From Oscillospiraceae bacterium (GTDB lineage Bacteria; Bacillota_A; Clostridia; Oscillospirales; Oscillospiraceae), in NCBI GenBank assembly GCA_015068055.1, contig SVLG01000031.1:1-23322 (forward strand): 23,322 bases of DNA, in the 5' to 3' direction. The position numbers and the translations under genes are program-made. Position 1 is the first letter of the stretch. Every line of letters begins with the position of its first letter. A model generated the notes under the pieces. That model saw only the letters and a list, made by a program, of their open reading frames with translations. It had not been told where the DNA came from and searched no databases. This document shows, one piece after another, positions 1-6,228 of the stretch.

Positions 1-931
1 TCGCTATAGCGCTCTCGGTGCCTTTCATGCGGTCATAGAGCTTTTTCTGCTCTGGGTCTTTTACGTCTAACCGTTCCTCCTGCGAGAAGGAAAATGCGGT
101 TGCCTCCTGTAGCTCTGGGCTGAGTTCCCCATACATGGCAAAAATGGGCTTGATGTGATTGCAGAAGTAAATGACACGCTCACCATTGGCAAGCCGCCGC
201 TGCATATCCTTTTTAGCCTCAATGGTATCCACGAAAGAAACCCGCTGCGGAACAACATTTTTGCAAGTATCCATCAAGTCAATGTGATTGCCGCCCTCGG
301 GAACACGGAAGTCAGACAGAATCCCCGGAGAGCCGGTCATAACGATTACCTTGCACTTGCTGTTTCCGTTCTTATATTCCCGGTGAGCCTTGTTGACGAG
401 GCTATGGACATAGTACGGCGCACTCTGATAGGAGGCATCAGCCAGAACAGAATGGGCCTCGTCCAAAACGATGAAGTCAAAGCGCTGCCACAAATGGGTA
501 TAGGCGTTTGTGGGTATGTAATGGTTCTGGAGATACGTCTCTATGGCCGCATTGGTACAGGCAATGCTTCTTTGATGGATGCTGGCTTCTCCCCACCCGT
601 CCAAGTCGGGGAGCGACCTTTCGCTGTTTAGATACTTGTCTATATCCTCCACCGCACAACCGTTTTCCCATTCCAGAACATGAGTACCCACGCCCACTTT
701 TTTATCTTTCTTTATCTCGTCCACCTTGGCACGGCGAGAGGTTATGAGCAGAACGGTCTTGGGCGGCACTGTGTATTCTGTGCCGTCCTCTCTTTTCCCC
801 GGATAGCCTTTTATAAGCTTTTCAATGAACGTGTTCTTACCGCTGCCAACACCGGAATGGATCTGAATGAACCCATACGGCTCTATGTCCCGGTAATAGT
901 CAATTACTTTGGAAAGATGCGGTTTTTCCAT
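1..931 (-). CDS. DEAH-box superfamily 2 helicase-like ATPase, 3' end cut by window edge
   Basis: An open frame of 310 codons runs from an ATG at 931 off the left edge with no stop, so only the N-terminal part is visible. It begins MEKPHLSKVIDYYRDIEPYG. A P-loop GVGSGKNT (residues 27-34) is followed by a DEAH box in FIVLDEAHSV (157-160) and by VMTGSPG (about 198-204), which fits superfamily 2 motif III. The residue after the Walker A lysine is Asn rather than Ser/Thr. A weak purine-rich ribosome site (AAGGGGG) lies about 5 bases before the ATG, and a good promoter lies at 965-992. Its place in an integrative element suggests replication, transfer or defence, but the C-terminal domains that would decide are not visible. 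It is certainly a gene; the family is fairly sure and the role unknown. Confidence 0.85.
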   Translation of the reverse strand, partial: MEKPHLSKVIDYYRDIEPYGFIQIHSGVGSGKNTFIEKLIKGYPGKREDGTEYTVPPKTVLLITSRRAKVDEIKKDKKVGVGTHVLEWENGCAVEDIDKYLNSERSLPDLDGWGEASIHQRSIACTNAAIETYLQNHYIPTNAYTHLWQRFDFIVLDEAHSVLADASYQSAPYYVHSLVNKAHREYKNGNSKCKVIVMTGSPGILSDFRVPEGGNHIDLMDTCKNVVPQRVSFVDTIEAKKDMQRRLANGERVIYFCNHIKPIFAMYGELSPELQEATAFSFSQEERLDVKDPEQKKLYDRMKGTESAIA

Positions 932-964
932 AGGAGCCCCCTTTTCAAACTCGGCTTTTTCCCC

Positions 965-992
965 ATGATACCACATCCGTCGGCATTGTCAA
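965..992 (-). promoter_or_regulatory. Promoter of the helicase-like gene
   Basis: On the minus strand a perfect -35 TTGACA (987-992) and a -10 TATCAT (965-970) are separated by 16 bases. Transcription would start about 27 bases before the ATG at 931. The helicase-like gene therefore has its own sigma-A promoter and need not depend on the upstream gene. Confidence 0.7.
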
Positions 993-1179
993 ACGCACCC
1001 ACACCGCAGCGTCAGGCGATTCATTACGGCCATTGTACGGATGTTTTTCCAAGGTGTCCTTTGCCGCTTTCGATGATTACAGTACAGGAAAAAAGAGGCT
1101 GTTTTGCATTTTCTTTTTGGGGTACTCCTATATACCCCCAAAGAGAAAAGCGATTCTGGAGCGGGAAACCAATATTGAA

Positions 1180-1212
1180 TAAATAAAAATGGAGCGGGAA
1201 TAATCCCGCCCC
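1180..1212 (-). terminator. Terminator of the repeat-protein gene
   Basis: On the minus strand GCGGGA-TTAT-TCCCGC (1194-1209) forms a 6-bp GC-rich stem, extendable past one mismatch, followed by a T-rich tract (ATTTTTATT). It lies about 30 bases after the stop codon at 1239. Confidence 0.6.
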
Positions 1213-1238
1213 TTGAAGGAATCATTATAAGTTCCCCA

Positions 1239-2048
1239 TTAATTGAGTAATAACAAATCCACGGCAAAAGCAAGCATCCCGCTTTCCATCCCCTCGGCAC
1301 AATAAATTCCCGAACTGGGCGGCAGGAAGGCTTTTCCATCATCACAAGCCTTCATATAATATCCTTTCGCATCTTCATACTCCAACGATGTATCACAAGC
1401 CATAAGCAAGGCAATAGAAATCTGTTCTAAGTGTTTTTGGGCATCAGGCTTATCAGGATCAATCATAGCAATTGCATCCCAATCATCAATTTTTACTCCA
1501 AAAATTCCAATGATATCCATGCTGTCATGGATGGAGTAGGAATTGGAACCAACCTGCTCCAAACGGAGATCGCAATTAGGAAGCAAATTGAGCGCTTCTT
1601 TTATAGCCGGTTCAAATTCGTCATAATCATTAGCTTCTGTTCGTTTTGGTCGTTTTGGAGAGCCCGTCTTTTCGCCACATACAACGCATGTTCTGGGTTC
1701 GGTATACGTTGCATCTTTCCATACATGGTCATCCGTCACTGCTCCCTGTGTTTCACCACATATAGAACATGTTTGAGGGGTTGCGCATGTTGCCCACCTC
1801 CATGTGTGCGGAAGCGGTTCACCATCGGTTTTACCACACTCAGAACATGTAATTGGAGCTGTACAGGTTGCATCCTCCCATTGGTGTTTTAGGCAGCAAC
1901 CGGCGAGCAGACACACCAAGCAGATAGTAATTGCAAGGAGCAGAAAGATTACAACAATGACAGCTACGATTAGAATACGAGGTTTGTTTTGTTTAGGTGA
2001 TAGATGTTGCCCTCCATTGGCTTTAGCCGTTGTTTCTGGAGCTTCCAT
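1239..2048 (-). CDS. Membrane-anchored protein with three His-x-Trp/Cys-x-x-Cys repeats, unknown function
   Basis: A 269-residue protein starting at ATG 2048, chosen because GGAGGAG lies 8 bases upstream; an in-frame ATG at 2084 has no such site. A polar N-terminus (1-24) is followed by one long hydrophobic segment (about 25-50). Three repeats then start at His55, His81 and His108, each of the form HxWxxAT-C-T-P-TC--CG, a putative zinc-ribbon-like module also seen in Firmicutes surface proteins. The third repeat has Tyr115 where the others have the first Cys. The C-terminal half (about 130-269) is acidic and unrecognised. It is probably exposed outside the membrane. The gene is divergent from an XRE repressor, with operator-like repeats between them, so it is probably controlled by that repressor. 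Function unknown. Confidence 0.8.
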   Translation of the reverse strand: MEAPETTAKANGGQHLSPKQNKPRILIVAVIVVIFLLLAITICLVCLLAGCCLKHQWEDATCTAPITCSECGKTDGEPLPHTWRWATCATPQTCSICGETQGAVTDDHVWKDATYTEPRTCVVCGEKTGSPKRPKRTEANDYDEFEPAIKEALNLLPNCDLRLEQVGSNSYSIHDSMDIIGIFGVKIDDWDAIAMIDPDKPDAQKHLEQISIALLMACDTSLEYEDAKGYYMKACDDGKAFLPPSSGIYCAEGMESGMLAFAVDLLLLN

Positions 2049-2082
2049 ATTAATTTCTCCTCCAAAAATAGAAAGTACGCTC

Positions 2083-2111
2083 ATTATAATTCTAATTTGG
2101 AATTAAATCAA
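2083..2111 (-). promoter_or_regulatory. Promoter of the membrane repeat-protein gene
   Basis: On the minus strand -35 TTGATT (2106-2111) and -10 TATAAT (2083-2088) are separated by 17 bases. The -10 lies inside the 13-base motif CATTATAATTCTA (2082-2094), which recurs at 2122-2134. A protein bound there would block this promoter. Confidence 0.65.
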
Positions 2112-2120
2112 GGGATGCAG

Positions 2121-2151
2121 CCATTATAATTCTAAAAAAGAACTATAATGG
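2121..2151. promoter_or_regulatory. Palindromic operator-like site overlapping the XRE gene start
   Basis: CCATTATAATTCT (2121-2133) and AGAACTATAATGG (2139-2151) are 13-bp arms with one mismatch around five A residues. The left arm repeats almost unchanged at 2082-2094, 40 bp away. TATAAT hexamers sit in both arms. The position over the XRE start and between two divergent genes suggests binding by the XRE protein; this is inferred. Confidence 0.6.
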
Positions 2152-2423
2152 TGGATTCTATGAAACCTCGCAAGCAGCCGTATGGCGATAAGAATATCAG
2201 CGGAGCCATCATAGAGCGGCTTCGCAAAGAGCAGGGCATAAAGCAGCTGGAACTGATCTCCCGGGTGCAATTGCTTGGTGTGGACATTAACCCCAGCAGT
2301 CTTTCCAAGCTAGAAGGCCAGCAGCGCATAGCCGCGGATTATGAGCTGAGAGCCATTGCCAAAGTGCTGAATGTCTCCATGGATGACCTCGTCCCCCCGA
2401 TTGACCCATTAGCAGAAGAATAA
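2148..2423 (+). CDS. XRE-family helix-turn-helix transcriptional regulator
   Basis: A small protein of 91 residues (or 87 if the ATG at 2160 is used). It contains a Cro/C1-type helix-turn-helix over about residues 17-80: SGAIIERLRKEQGIKQLEL, then NPSSLSKLEGQQR, then a helical tail ending LNVSMDDLV. No strong ribosome site precedes the first ATG, which lies inside a palindrome. GGTGG stands 5 bases before the second ATG, so the true start may be 2160. It is divergent from the membrane repeat-protein gene and lies near the integrase, the usual place for an element's own repressor. DNA binding is well supported; the target is inferred from the flanking palindromes. Confidence 0.85.
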   Translation: MVDSMKPRKQPYGDKNISGAIIERLRKEQGIKQLELISRVQLLGVDINPSSLSKLEGQQRIAADYELRAIAKVLNVSMDDLVPPIDPLAEE

Positions 2424-2475
2424 AAACCGCCCAACGGCTCCCCTCAAAAGGGGCCTCTGGGCGGTTTTCTTGTTT
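2423..2475. terminator. Bidirectional terminator between XRE gene and integrase
   Basis: AAAACCGCCCA (2423-2433) pairs perfectly with TGGGCGGTTTT (2458-2468), enclosing a second stem CCCC/GGGG (2440-2453). T-rich tails on both strands let it end the XRE transcript and the convergent integrase transcript. Confidence 0.85.
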
Positions 2476-2534
2476 TTGCAAGTGGGGGGAATTTCTCAAC
2501 TTATAAAGGAAATCCAAAAATCTCCCCCAAACAC

Positions 2535-3737
2535 TCATAGGTTGAACGCAGCGGCCAGTTTGTTCGTTGCTGCCTGCATCTGGCTCAGATCGGACTTGAC
2601 GTAGAAGTTCAGCGTAGTGCTTGCGTTGGTGTGGCCCAATAGCTCTTGTACGCTCTTGATGTCTGCTCCGCTGCTAAGCAGAAGCGTGGCACAGCTATGG
2701 CGCAAATCATGGGGAGACATATCGGGGAGGCCGTGGGCTTTCATAAAGCGCTTTACCCTGCGTGTTACGGCTCCGGGGTCACAGGGAGTAAATGCGCTGT
2801 GCTTTCCGGGAAAAACAAAGCTGTCCTCCAAAATGGTGTTGGGGTACTCCTGTTGGCGCTGCATTTTCAATTGGCGCAGCAGCGCAAGTGTGCTGTTCAT
2901 CAGCGGCATACGGCGTATACTGGTCTGTGTTTTGGGAGTGCCCACAACGGTTCCGCTCTTTGCGGTGTTGGTCACATTACGCTCAACGGACAGAATGGAG
3001 CGGGCCTCATCAATATCCCTCCATTTCAGTCCGATGCACTCACCACGCCGCAGCCCCGTTGTAATCATCAGATGGAGCATACAGCGGAAATCAAGGGGAC
3101 ATTCATCCAAGGCCAGAAAGAACGCCTTTGCATCGTCCGGTGAAAGCGCCTCCACCCTCTTTCTCGGCAGCTTGGGCTTTTCCACCTTGTCTACGGGGCT
3201 CTGCTGAATAAGCTCCTGTCGCACAGCAAAAGAAAAAATCATGTTCAGCGTTCGGTAATGGTGGTGTATCGTTTGCGGGGAAAGCTCTTTGACGGTACGC
3301 AGATGAACAAGAAACTTTTGCAAATCCGCCGCTGTTATCTGCTGCAAAATTCGTCCGTGAAAATAGGTAAGGATATTTTTCGTGGTGTCGTTGTAGAAAG
3401 AGATTGTCTTGGGCTTGTGTTCCCCGTTATCAATACAGATGGGGAACCAGTATTCCGCAACAAACCGTGTAAAGTCTGTTTTTGTTCTGGCAATCTCCCT
3501 CTGCTTGATACGCTCGGGGTCTTTTTTGTCCTTTTCGTACTCTGCCCTTGCTTCCTGTTCCCACTGTGCTGCGGCTTTTACAGCAGCTTTTTCAGCCTTT
3601 GCGGGGCCAAGCTCTTTGGGAACTGCCCACGTTGTACTGCGGAATATCTGCTTGCCGCTTTCTTCTCTGCCTACACAGGCTCGGAAGCGATAGGAAACCA
3701 CTTTGCCGTTCTTCTCATTGGGTGTGATTGCTGCCAT
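2535..3737 (-). CDS. Tyrosine site-specific integrase
   Basis: A 400-residue phage/ICE-type recombinase. The start is ATG 3737, preceded by AAAGGA at 8-9 bases; the in-frame ATG at 3746 lies within that ribosome site. Order: an AP2-like arm-binding N-terminus (about 1-60), a SAM-like core-binding domain (about 87-180) and the catalytic domain (about 195-400). The catalytic set is complete: Arg230 in TTGLRRGE, Lys269 in GTPKTQ, His343-x-x-Arg346 in SPHDLRHS, His369 in LGHTNAS and Tyr379 in TLNFY. It should catalyse integration and excision of the element at the adjacent tRNA-Val. No excisionase is recognisable beside it. It looks intact and active. Confidence 0.95.
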   Translation of the reverse strand: MAAITPNEKNGKVVSYRFRACVGREESGKQIFRSTTWAVPKELGPAKAEKAAVKAAAQWEQEARAEYEKDKKDPERIKQREIARTKTDFTRFVAEYWFPICIDNGEHKPKTISFYNDTTKNILTYFHGRILQQITAADLQKFLVHLRTVKELSPQTIHHHYRTLNMIFSFAVRQELIQQSPVDKVEKPKLPRKRVEALSPDDAKAFFLALDECPLDFRCMLHLMITTGLRRGECIGLKWRDIDEARSILSVERNVTNTAKSGTVVGTPKTQTSIRRMPLMNSTLALLRQLKMQRQQEYPNTILEDSFVFPGKHSAFTPCDPGAVTRRVKRFMKAHGLPDMSPHDLRHSCATLLLSSGADIKSVQELLGHTNASTTLNFYVKSDLSQMQAATNKLAAAFNL

Positions 3738-3873
3738 TGATAACATCCTTTCTCTGTCACCAATGCTCCCTGCGCTGTCAAAAAAGGCTTTTTATGGCCT
3801 GTCTGTTGACATTTTTGTTGCCACGACTTCATAAGCTCAGTTTTATCATCCACCATTTTCCTCTAAAACGTAC

Positions 3874-3909
3874 AAAAAAGCACCAAAAACAAACGTTTTT
3901 AGTGCTTTT
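3874..3909 (-). terminator. Terminator downstream of tRNA-Val
   Basis: On the minus strand AAAAGCAC and GTGCTTTT (arms at 3902-3909 and 3876-3883) enclose a further AAAAAC/GTTTTT pairing, and a run of six T follows. It lies 13 bases beyond the tRNA 3' end and separates the tRNA transcript from the integrase. Confidence 0.75.
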
Positions 3910-3922
3910 CTGTGTTCCTATG

Positions 3923-3945
3923 TGGTGGACGATACTGGACTCGAA
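3923..3945. other. Probable attachment site (element-chromosome junction) at the tRNA 3' end
   Basis: Position inferred only from the integrase lying beside the 3' end of an intact tRNA gene. Such integrases usually recombine within the T-arm and acceptor 3' end, and the incoming element restores the tRNA. The exact core cannot be set without the other junction. Confidence 0.45.
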
Positions 3946-3999
3946 CCAGTGACCCTCCGCACGTCAAGCGGATGCTCATACCAGCTGAGCTAATCGTCC
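3923..3999 (-). tRNA. tRNA-Val (anticodon GAC)
   Basis: A complete cloverleaf: acceptor GGACGAT/ATCGTCC, U8-A9, D-stem GCTC/GAGC, anticodon stem TCCGC/GCGGA with loop TTGACGT (anticodon GAC), variable loop GGGTC, T-stem ACTGG/CCAGT with loop TTCGAGT, discriminator A and encoded CCA. Without CCA it is 74 bases (3926-3999). A near-consensus promoter lies just upstream. It is the likely insertion target of the neighbouring element. Confidence 0.97.
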
Positions 4000-4011
4000 G
4001 AAGCAAGGGGA

Positions 4012-4040
4012 ATTATAACGGATATAATGCCCCTTGTCAA
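4012..4040 (-). promoter_or_regulatory. Promoter of tRNA-Val
   Basis: On the minus strand a perfect -35 TTGACA (4035-4040) and a perfect -10 TATAAT (4012-4017) have a 17-base spacer. The -10 and spacer lie in an imperfect 31-bp palindrome (4005-4035). Confidence 0.85.
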
Positions 4041-4055
4041 CACCTTTTTTAAAAA

Positions 4056-4787
4056 TTATCCCGCATTTTTTGCGTCCATGTAACGGTTCTCGGTAAGATA
4101 CGCCGCCTGATAGTAGGGAACACGGACGATGATGCTGGCGGAGAGTTCACCCACCTTGGCTGTTACCGTGGCAGAAAGGCTGTAGCTGGGATCCACGCCC
4201 ACAATGGTGATAAGGCCGGTATCGTCCACCGTAAGGACATTCTCATCGCTGCTGCTCCACTCGATGACCGCATTAGCGTTCTGGGGGAAGGTGCGGCATT
4301 CCAGCTGCATGGAGATCTCGCCGGCGTTGCTCATAGTGATCTCATTTTCCAGGGGGCTATCCAGGAAGATCAGCTGCAGGCTGGTGATCGCGTTGGGATC
4401 GGGACCCTCGGGGGTGGGTTCGGGAGAGGGGCTGGGCGAAGGCAGATAGGTATCGGAAAGGCTGATGCCCTGCTGAGCATCGCCGCCCTGACTGCCCTGC
4501 GCGGGAGAGTCAACGGGGACACGGACGCTGTTGTCGCCGCCGCCGGCGATCAGTACCACCACAGCCAGCAGCACCGTTACCACGAGGATGCCGGCAAAGG
4601 CAAGCTGCCACTGGCCGTTGACCTGGGCTCTGGCCCGGGCGGCGGTGCCTTCGGTGGCAGAAGCGGTGGTAGCGGCGGCGCGGGTGGACTGGTTGGCCCG
4701 GGGCGCGCCGCACTTGGGGCAGCGGGTTTTGAGGCCGGAGAACTTGAAGCCACAGCGCTGACAGGTGATTTCAGGGATGAGACCCAT
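4056..4787 (-). CDS. Zinc-ribbon membrane protein with extracellular Ig-like domain
   Basis: A 243-residue protein starting at ATG 4787, with AAGGAGG 7 bases upstream. The N-terminus has a zinc-ribbon with two CxxC pairs (Cys9/Cys12, Cys23/Cys26). One transmembrane helix (about 60-82) follows, then a low-complexity linker rich in Ser, Pro, Glu and Thr (about 115-130). The C-terminal part, about 130-230, looks like a bacterial Ig-like (BIG2) fold with the typical WSSSDENVLTVDDTGLI pattern. The zinc-ribbon is probably cytoplasmic and the Ig-like domain outside. It has its own promoter and no operon partner. Function unknown; domain assignment fairly sure. Confidence 0.8.
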   Translation of the reverse strand: MGLIPEITCQRCGFKFSGLKTRCPKCGAPRANQSTRAAATTASATEGTAARARAQVNGQWQLAFAGILVVTVLLAVVVLIAGGGDNSVRVPVDSPAQGSQGGDAQQGISLSDTYLPSPSPSPEPTPEGPDPNAITSLQLIFLDSPLENEITMSNAGEISMQLECRTFPQNANAVIEWSSSDENVLTVDDTGLITIVGVDPSYSLSATVTAKVGELSASIIVRVPYYQAAYLTENRYMDAKNAG

Positions 4788-4840
4788 GGATAACCCTCCT
4801 TGTATAGCAAAAGACAAGATGACATACTTCTAATCATAGT

Positions 4841-4869
4841 ATTTTACTACACATTCGCCGGTCCGTCAA
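4841..4869 (-). promoter_or_regulatory. Promoter of the zinc-ribbon membrane protein gene
   Basis: On the minus strand -35 TTGACG (4864-4869) and -10 TAAAAT (4841-4846) are separated by 17 bases. They lie between the ypeB-like stop and the ATG at 4787. Confidence 0.65.
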
Positions 4870-4880
4870 CTTGAAAAATG

Positions 4881-6161
4881 TCAGATCGTTTCCAGTCCCG
4901 TCTCGCTCTCCCGAACGCGGACAATGCGCTCCTGCGCACCGGTAGCGGCGCTGGAAAAGACCAGCCAGCTCCCTCCGGCAGCATCGGTGCAGCGGAAGGT
5001 AAAGCAGAGCTTTTCCCCGCCGCCGGGCATGGGCAGGAGGGAGAGATACTCCTCCTCCACGCGAAGCGCGGGAGAGAGCAGACTCCGGGCATCCTCCACC
5101 GCAGCCTGCGGCCGCTCCAGTGTCCGCCGCCGATGATTCTGAATATAGTCGGAGCCGTCAAAGCTCAAAAGGCTGCCATCATCCAGCGCCACGGTAAGGG
5201 TGATCTCATCGGCGTAGCAGCGCACGCCCTCCTGCAGCGGGCAGAAGCTCACGGTGAGGGCGTCTCCCGTGTTTCGCCAGGCTGTGCGCTCCATGTTCCG
5301 GAAGCCGTGTTTTTTGAGAAAGTCCTCCGCGGCCGTGAACCCCTCCTCGGCGGTAAGCCGGGGCGTCTCCACGCTGCGGCGGCAGACCGCCTGCAGCACC
5401 TGCCCGCCCCGCTCGGTGACCAGCAGGCTGTAATCCTCCAGCGACACGGACCAGCAGCGCTCCTTTGCCTCCACCGTCCCTTCACAGACGGCGCTGCGGG
5501 CATTTTCATCCAGAAAAGACGCCGCAATCAGGCAGGCCTCCCGCTCGCTGCAGCTCTCCTTCCCTTCCAGCATAGCCGCCTCCTGCTGGGCAGGAGAGTA
5601 ACGCCCCTCACAGACGGGCTCCGGTACAGCAGGCAGTTCCTCCTCCAGCGCCCGCAAAGCCTCCCGGGTATCCTCTACCGCCGCAAGGCCATCGGCCACG
5701 GTGGATCGAAGGGAGGCAAGATCCGCCGCAGCCGCCGCGGAGTAGGCCGCGAGCTTTTCCAGCATCTGCCGTTCCTCGGCGGACCAGGCCGCCCCGCTGG
5801 CCGCGCAGCGGCCCAGACAGCGGGCAAAGTCCCCGCTGCGGCCCAGAAAAGCCGTGAGCTTTTCCAGTTCCTGACTCCCGGGCAGCTCGCCCAGCGCCGT
5901 CACCGCCGCCCCGGTAAGGGCATAGACATCGGAGCAGAGCGCCGCCTGCAGCCCCGGTGTGGTGGCCAGGGCACACTTCTGCAGCGCAAGGTCCATGTCC
6001 TCCATGGCGGCGCAGAGCTCTTCAAAGGCGTATTCCTCCCCGTAGCGCTCGCTGCGCTCGGAGGCCGCCACGGCGCTCAGCTGCAGCGTGGAGAAAAGGC
6101 CCAGCATAAAAATGGCGGCGGAGAGATAGCTCACCACCAGAATGGCCGTTTTTCGTTTCAT
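4881..6161 (-). CDS. ypeB: Germination protein YpeB-like (PepSY domains)
   Basis: A 426-residue protein starting at ATG 6161, with AGAGGTG 8 bases upstream. It has a signal-anchor helix (about 5-27) and a long Ala/Glu-rich helical region, with a segment (LGRSGDFARCLGRC, then WSAEERQMLEKL) resembling the YpeB N-terminal domain. Repeated PepSY-like units follow in the C-terminal half, including DGSLLSFDGSDYIQNHRRR. In spore formers YpeB stabilises and controls the cortex-lytic enzyme SleB, and the two genes usually adjoin. Here no sleB lies beside it: upstream is gltX and downstream an unrelated membrane protein. The ribosome site lies in the 3' arm of the gltX terminator hairpin. Length and order fit YpeB; recognition rests on pattern, not a search. 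Confidence 0.8.
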   Translation of the reverse strand: MKRKTAILVVSYLSAAIFMLGLFSTLQLSAVAASERSERYGEEYAFEELCAAMEDMDLALQKCALATTPGLQAALCSDVYALTGAAVTALGELPGSQELEKLTAFLGRSGDFARCLGRCAASGAAWSAEERQMLEKLAAYSAAAAADLASLRSTVADGLAAVEDTREALRALEEELPAVPEPVCEGRYSPAQQEAAMLEGKESCSEREACLIAASFLDENARSAVCEGTVEAKERCWSVSLEDYSLLVTERGGQVLQAVCRRSVETPRLTAEEGFTAAEDFLKKHGFRNMERTAWRNTGDALTVSFCPLQEGVRCYADEITLTVALDDGSLLSFDGSDYIQNHRRRTLERPQAAVEDARSLLSPALRVEEEYLSLLPMPGGGEKLCFTFRCTDAAGGSWLVFSSAATGAQERIVRVRESETGLETI

Positions 6162-6165
6162 AAGC

Positions 6166-6207
6166 AAAACACCTCTTTTGTCCTAGCATAAACAAAAGAG
6201 GTGTTTT
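6166..6207 (-). terminator. gltX terminator hairpin that encloses the ypeB ribosome binding site
   Basis: Perfect 16-bp arms, AAAACACCTCTTTTGT (6166-6181) and its complement (6192-6207), surround a 10-base loop. On the minus strand the 3' arm ends TTTTGCTT, a weak U-tract, and contains the AGAGGTG that serves the ypeB ATG at 6161. Read-through mRNA from gltX would therefore hide the ypeB ribosome site. Confidence 0.75.
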
Positions 6208-6228
6208 CTTGCATGGTTAATTTTTCAC

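Larger units (their letters stand above)
932..1238. other. Intergenic region between two minus-strand element genes
   Basis: From right to left it holds a terminator (1180-1212), a short inverted repeat at 1116-1142 (TTTGGGGTA paired with TACCCC-AAA, one bulged C, loop of about 8) and the promoter at 965-992. No convincing coding frame is present: the frame that spans it in the other register lacks a ribosome site and overlaps the repeat protein. The purpose of the 1116-1142 hairpin is not clear. Confidence 0.5.
1..3922. mobile_element. tRNA-proximal end of an integrative element in tRNA-Val (partial)
   Basis: The stretch is visibly AT-richer than the rest of the window. It ends with a tyrosine integrase whose start lies about 185 bp from the 3' end of an intact tRNA-Val gene, the usual arrangement for elements that insert at tRNA 3' ends. 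Inside are an XRE repressor, a membrane-anchored repeat protein and a helicase-like gene. The left boundary is outside the window, so size and type (conjugative element, prophage or satellite) cannot be told. No relaxase, conjugation or capsid gene is visible. A second copy of the tRNA 3' end, expected at the far end, was not seen here. Confidence 0.75.

Noticed and set aside
989..1345. Minus-strand frame across the 932-1238 gap
   Set aside because: It overlaps the repeat-protein end, crosses a terminator and has no ribosome site or domain.
1431..2106. Cysteine-rich plus-strand frames opposite the repeat protein
   Set aside because: Their cysteines mirror the repeat codons of the minus-strand gene; no starts with ribosome sites.
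3671..3856. Possible excisionase or leader peptide overlapping the integrase start (61 residues, minus)
   Set aside because: It overlaps integrase in another frame, has an ill-spaced ribosome site and no winged-helix pattern. A leader peptide is not excluded.
4878..6191. Long plus-strand frame opposite the ypeB-like gene
   Set aside because: It is an antisense shadow in GC-rich DNA, with composition like HGQEG/RRRHRR and no ribosome site; the minus-strand protein has clear domains.
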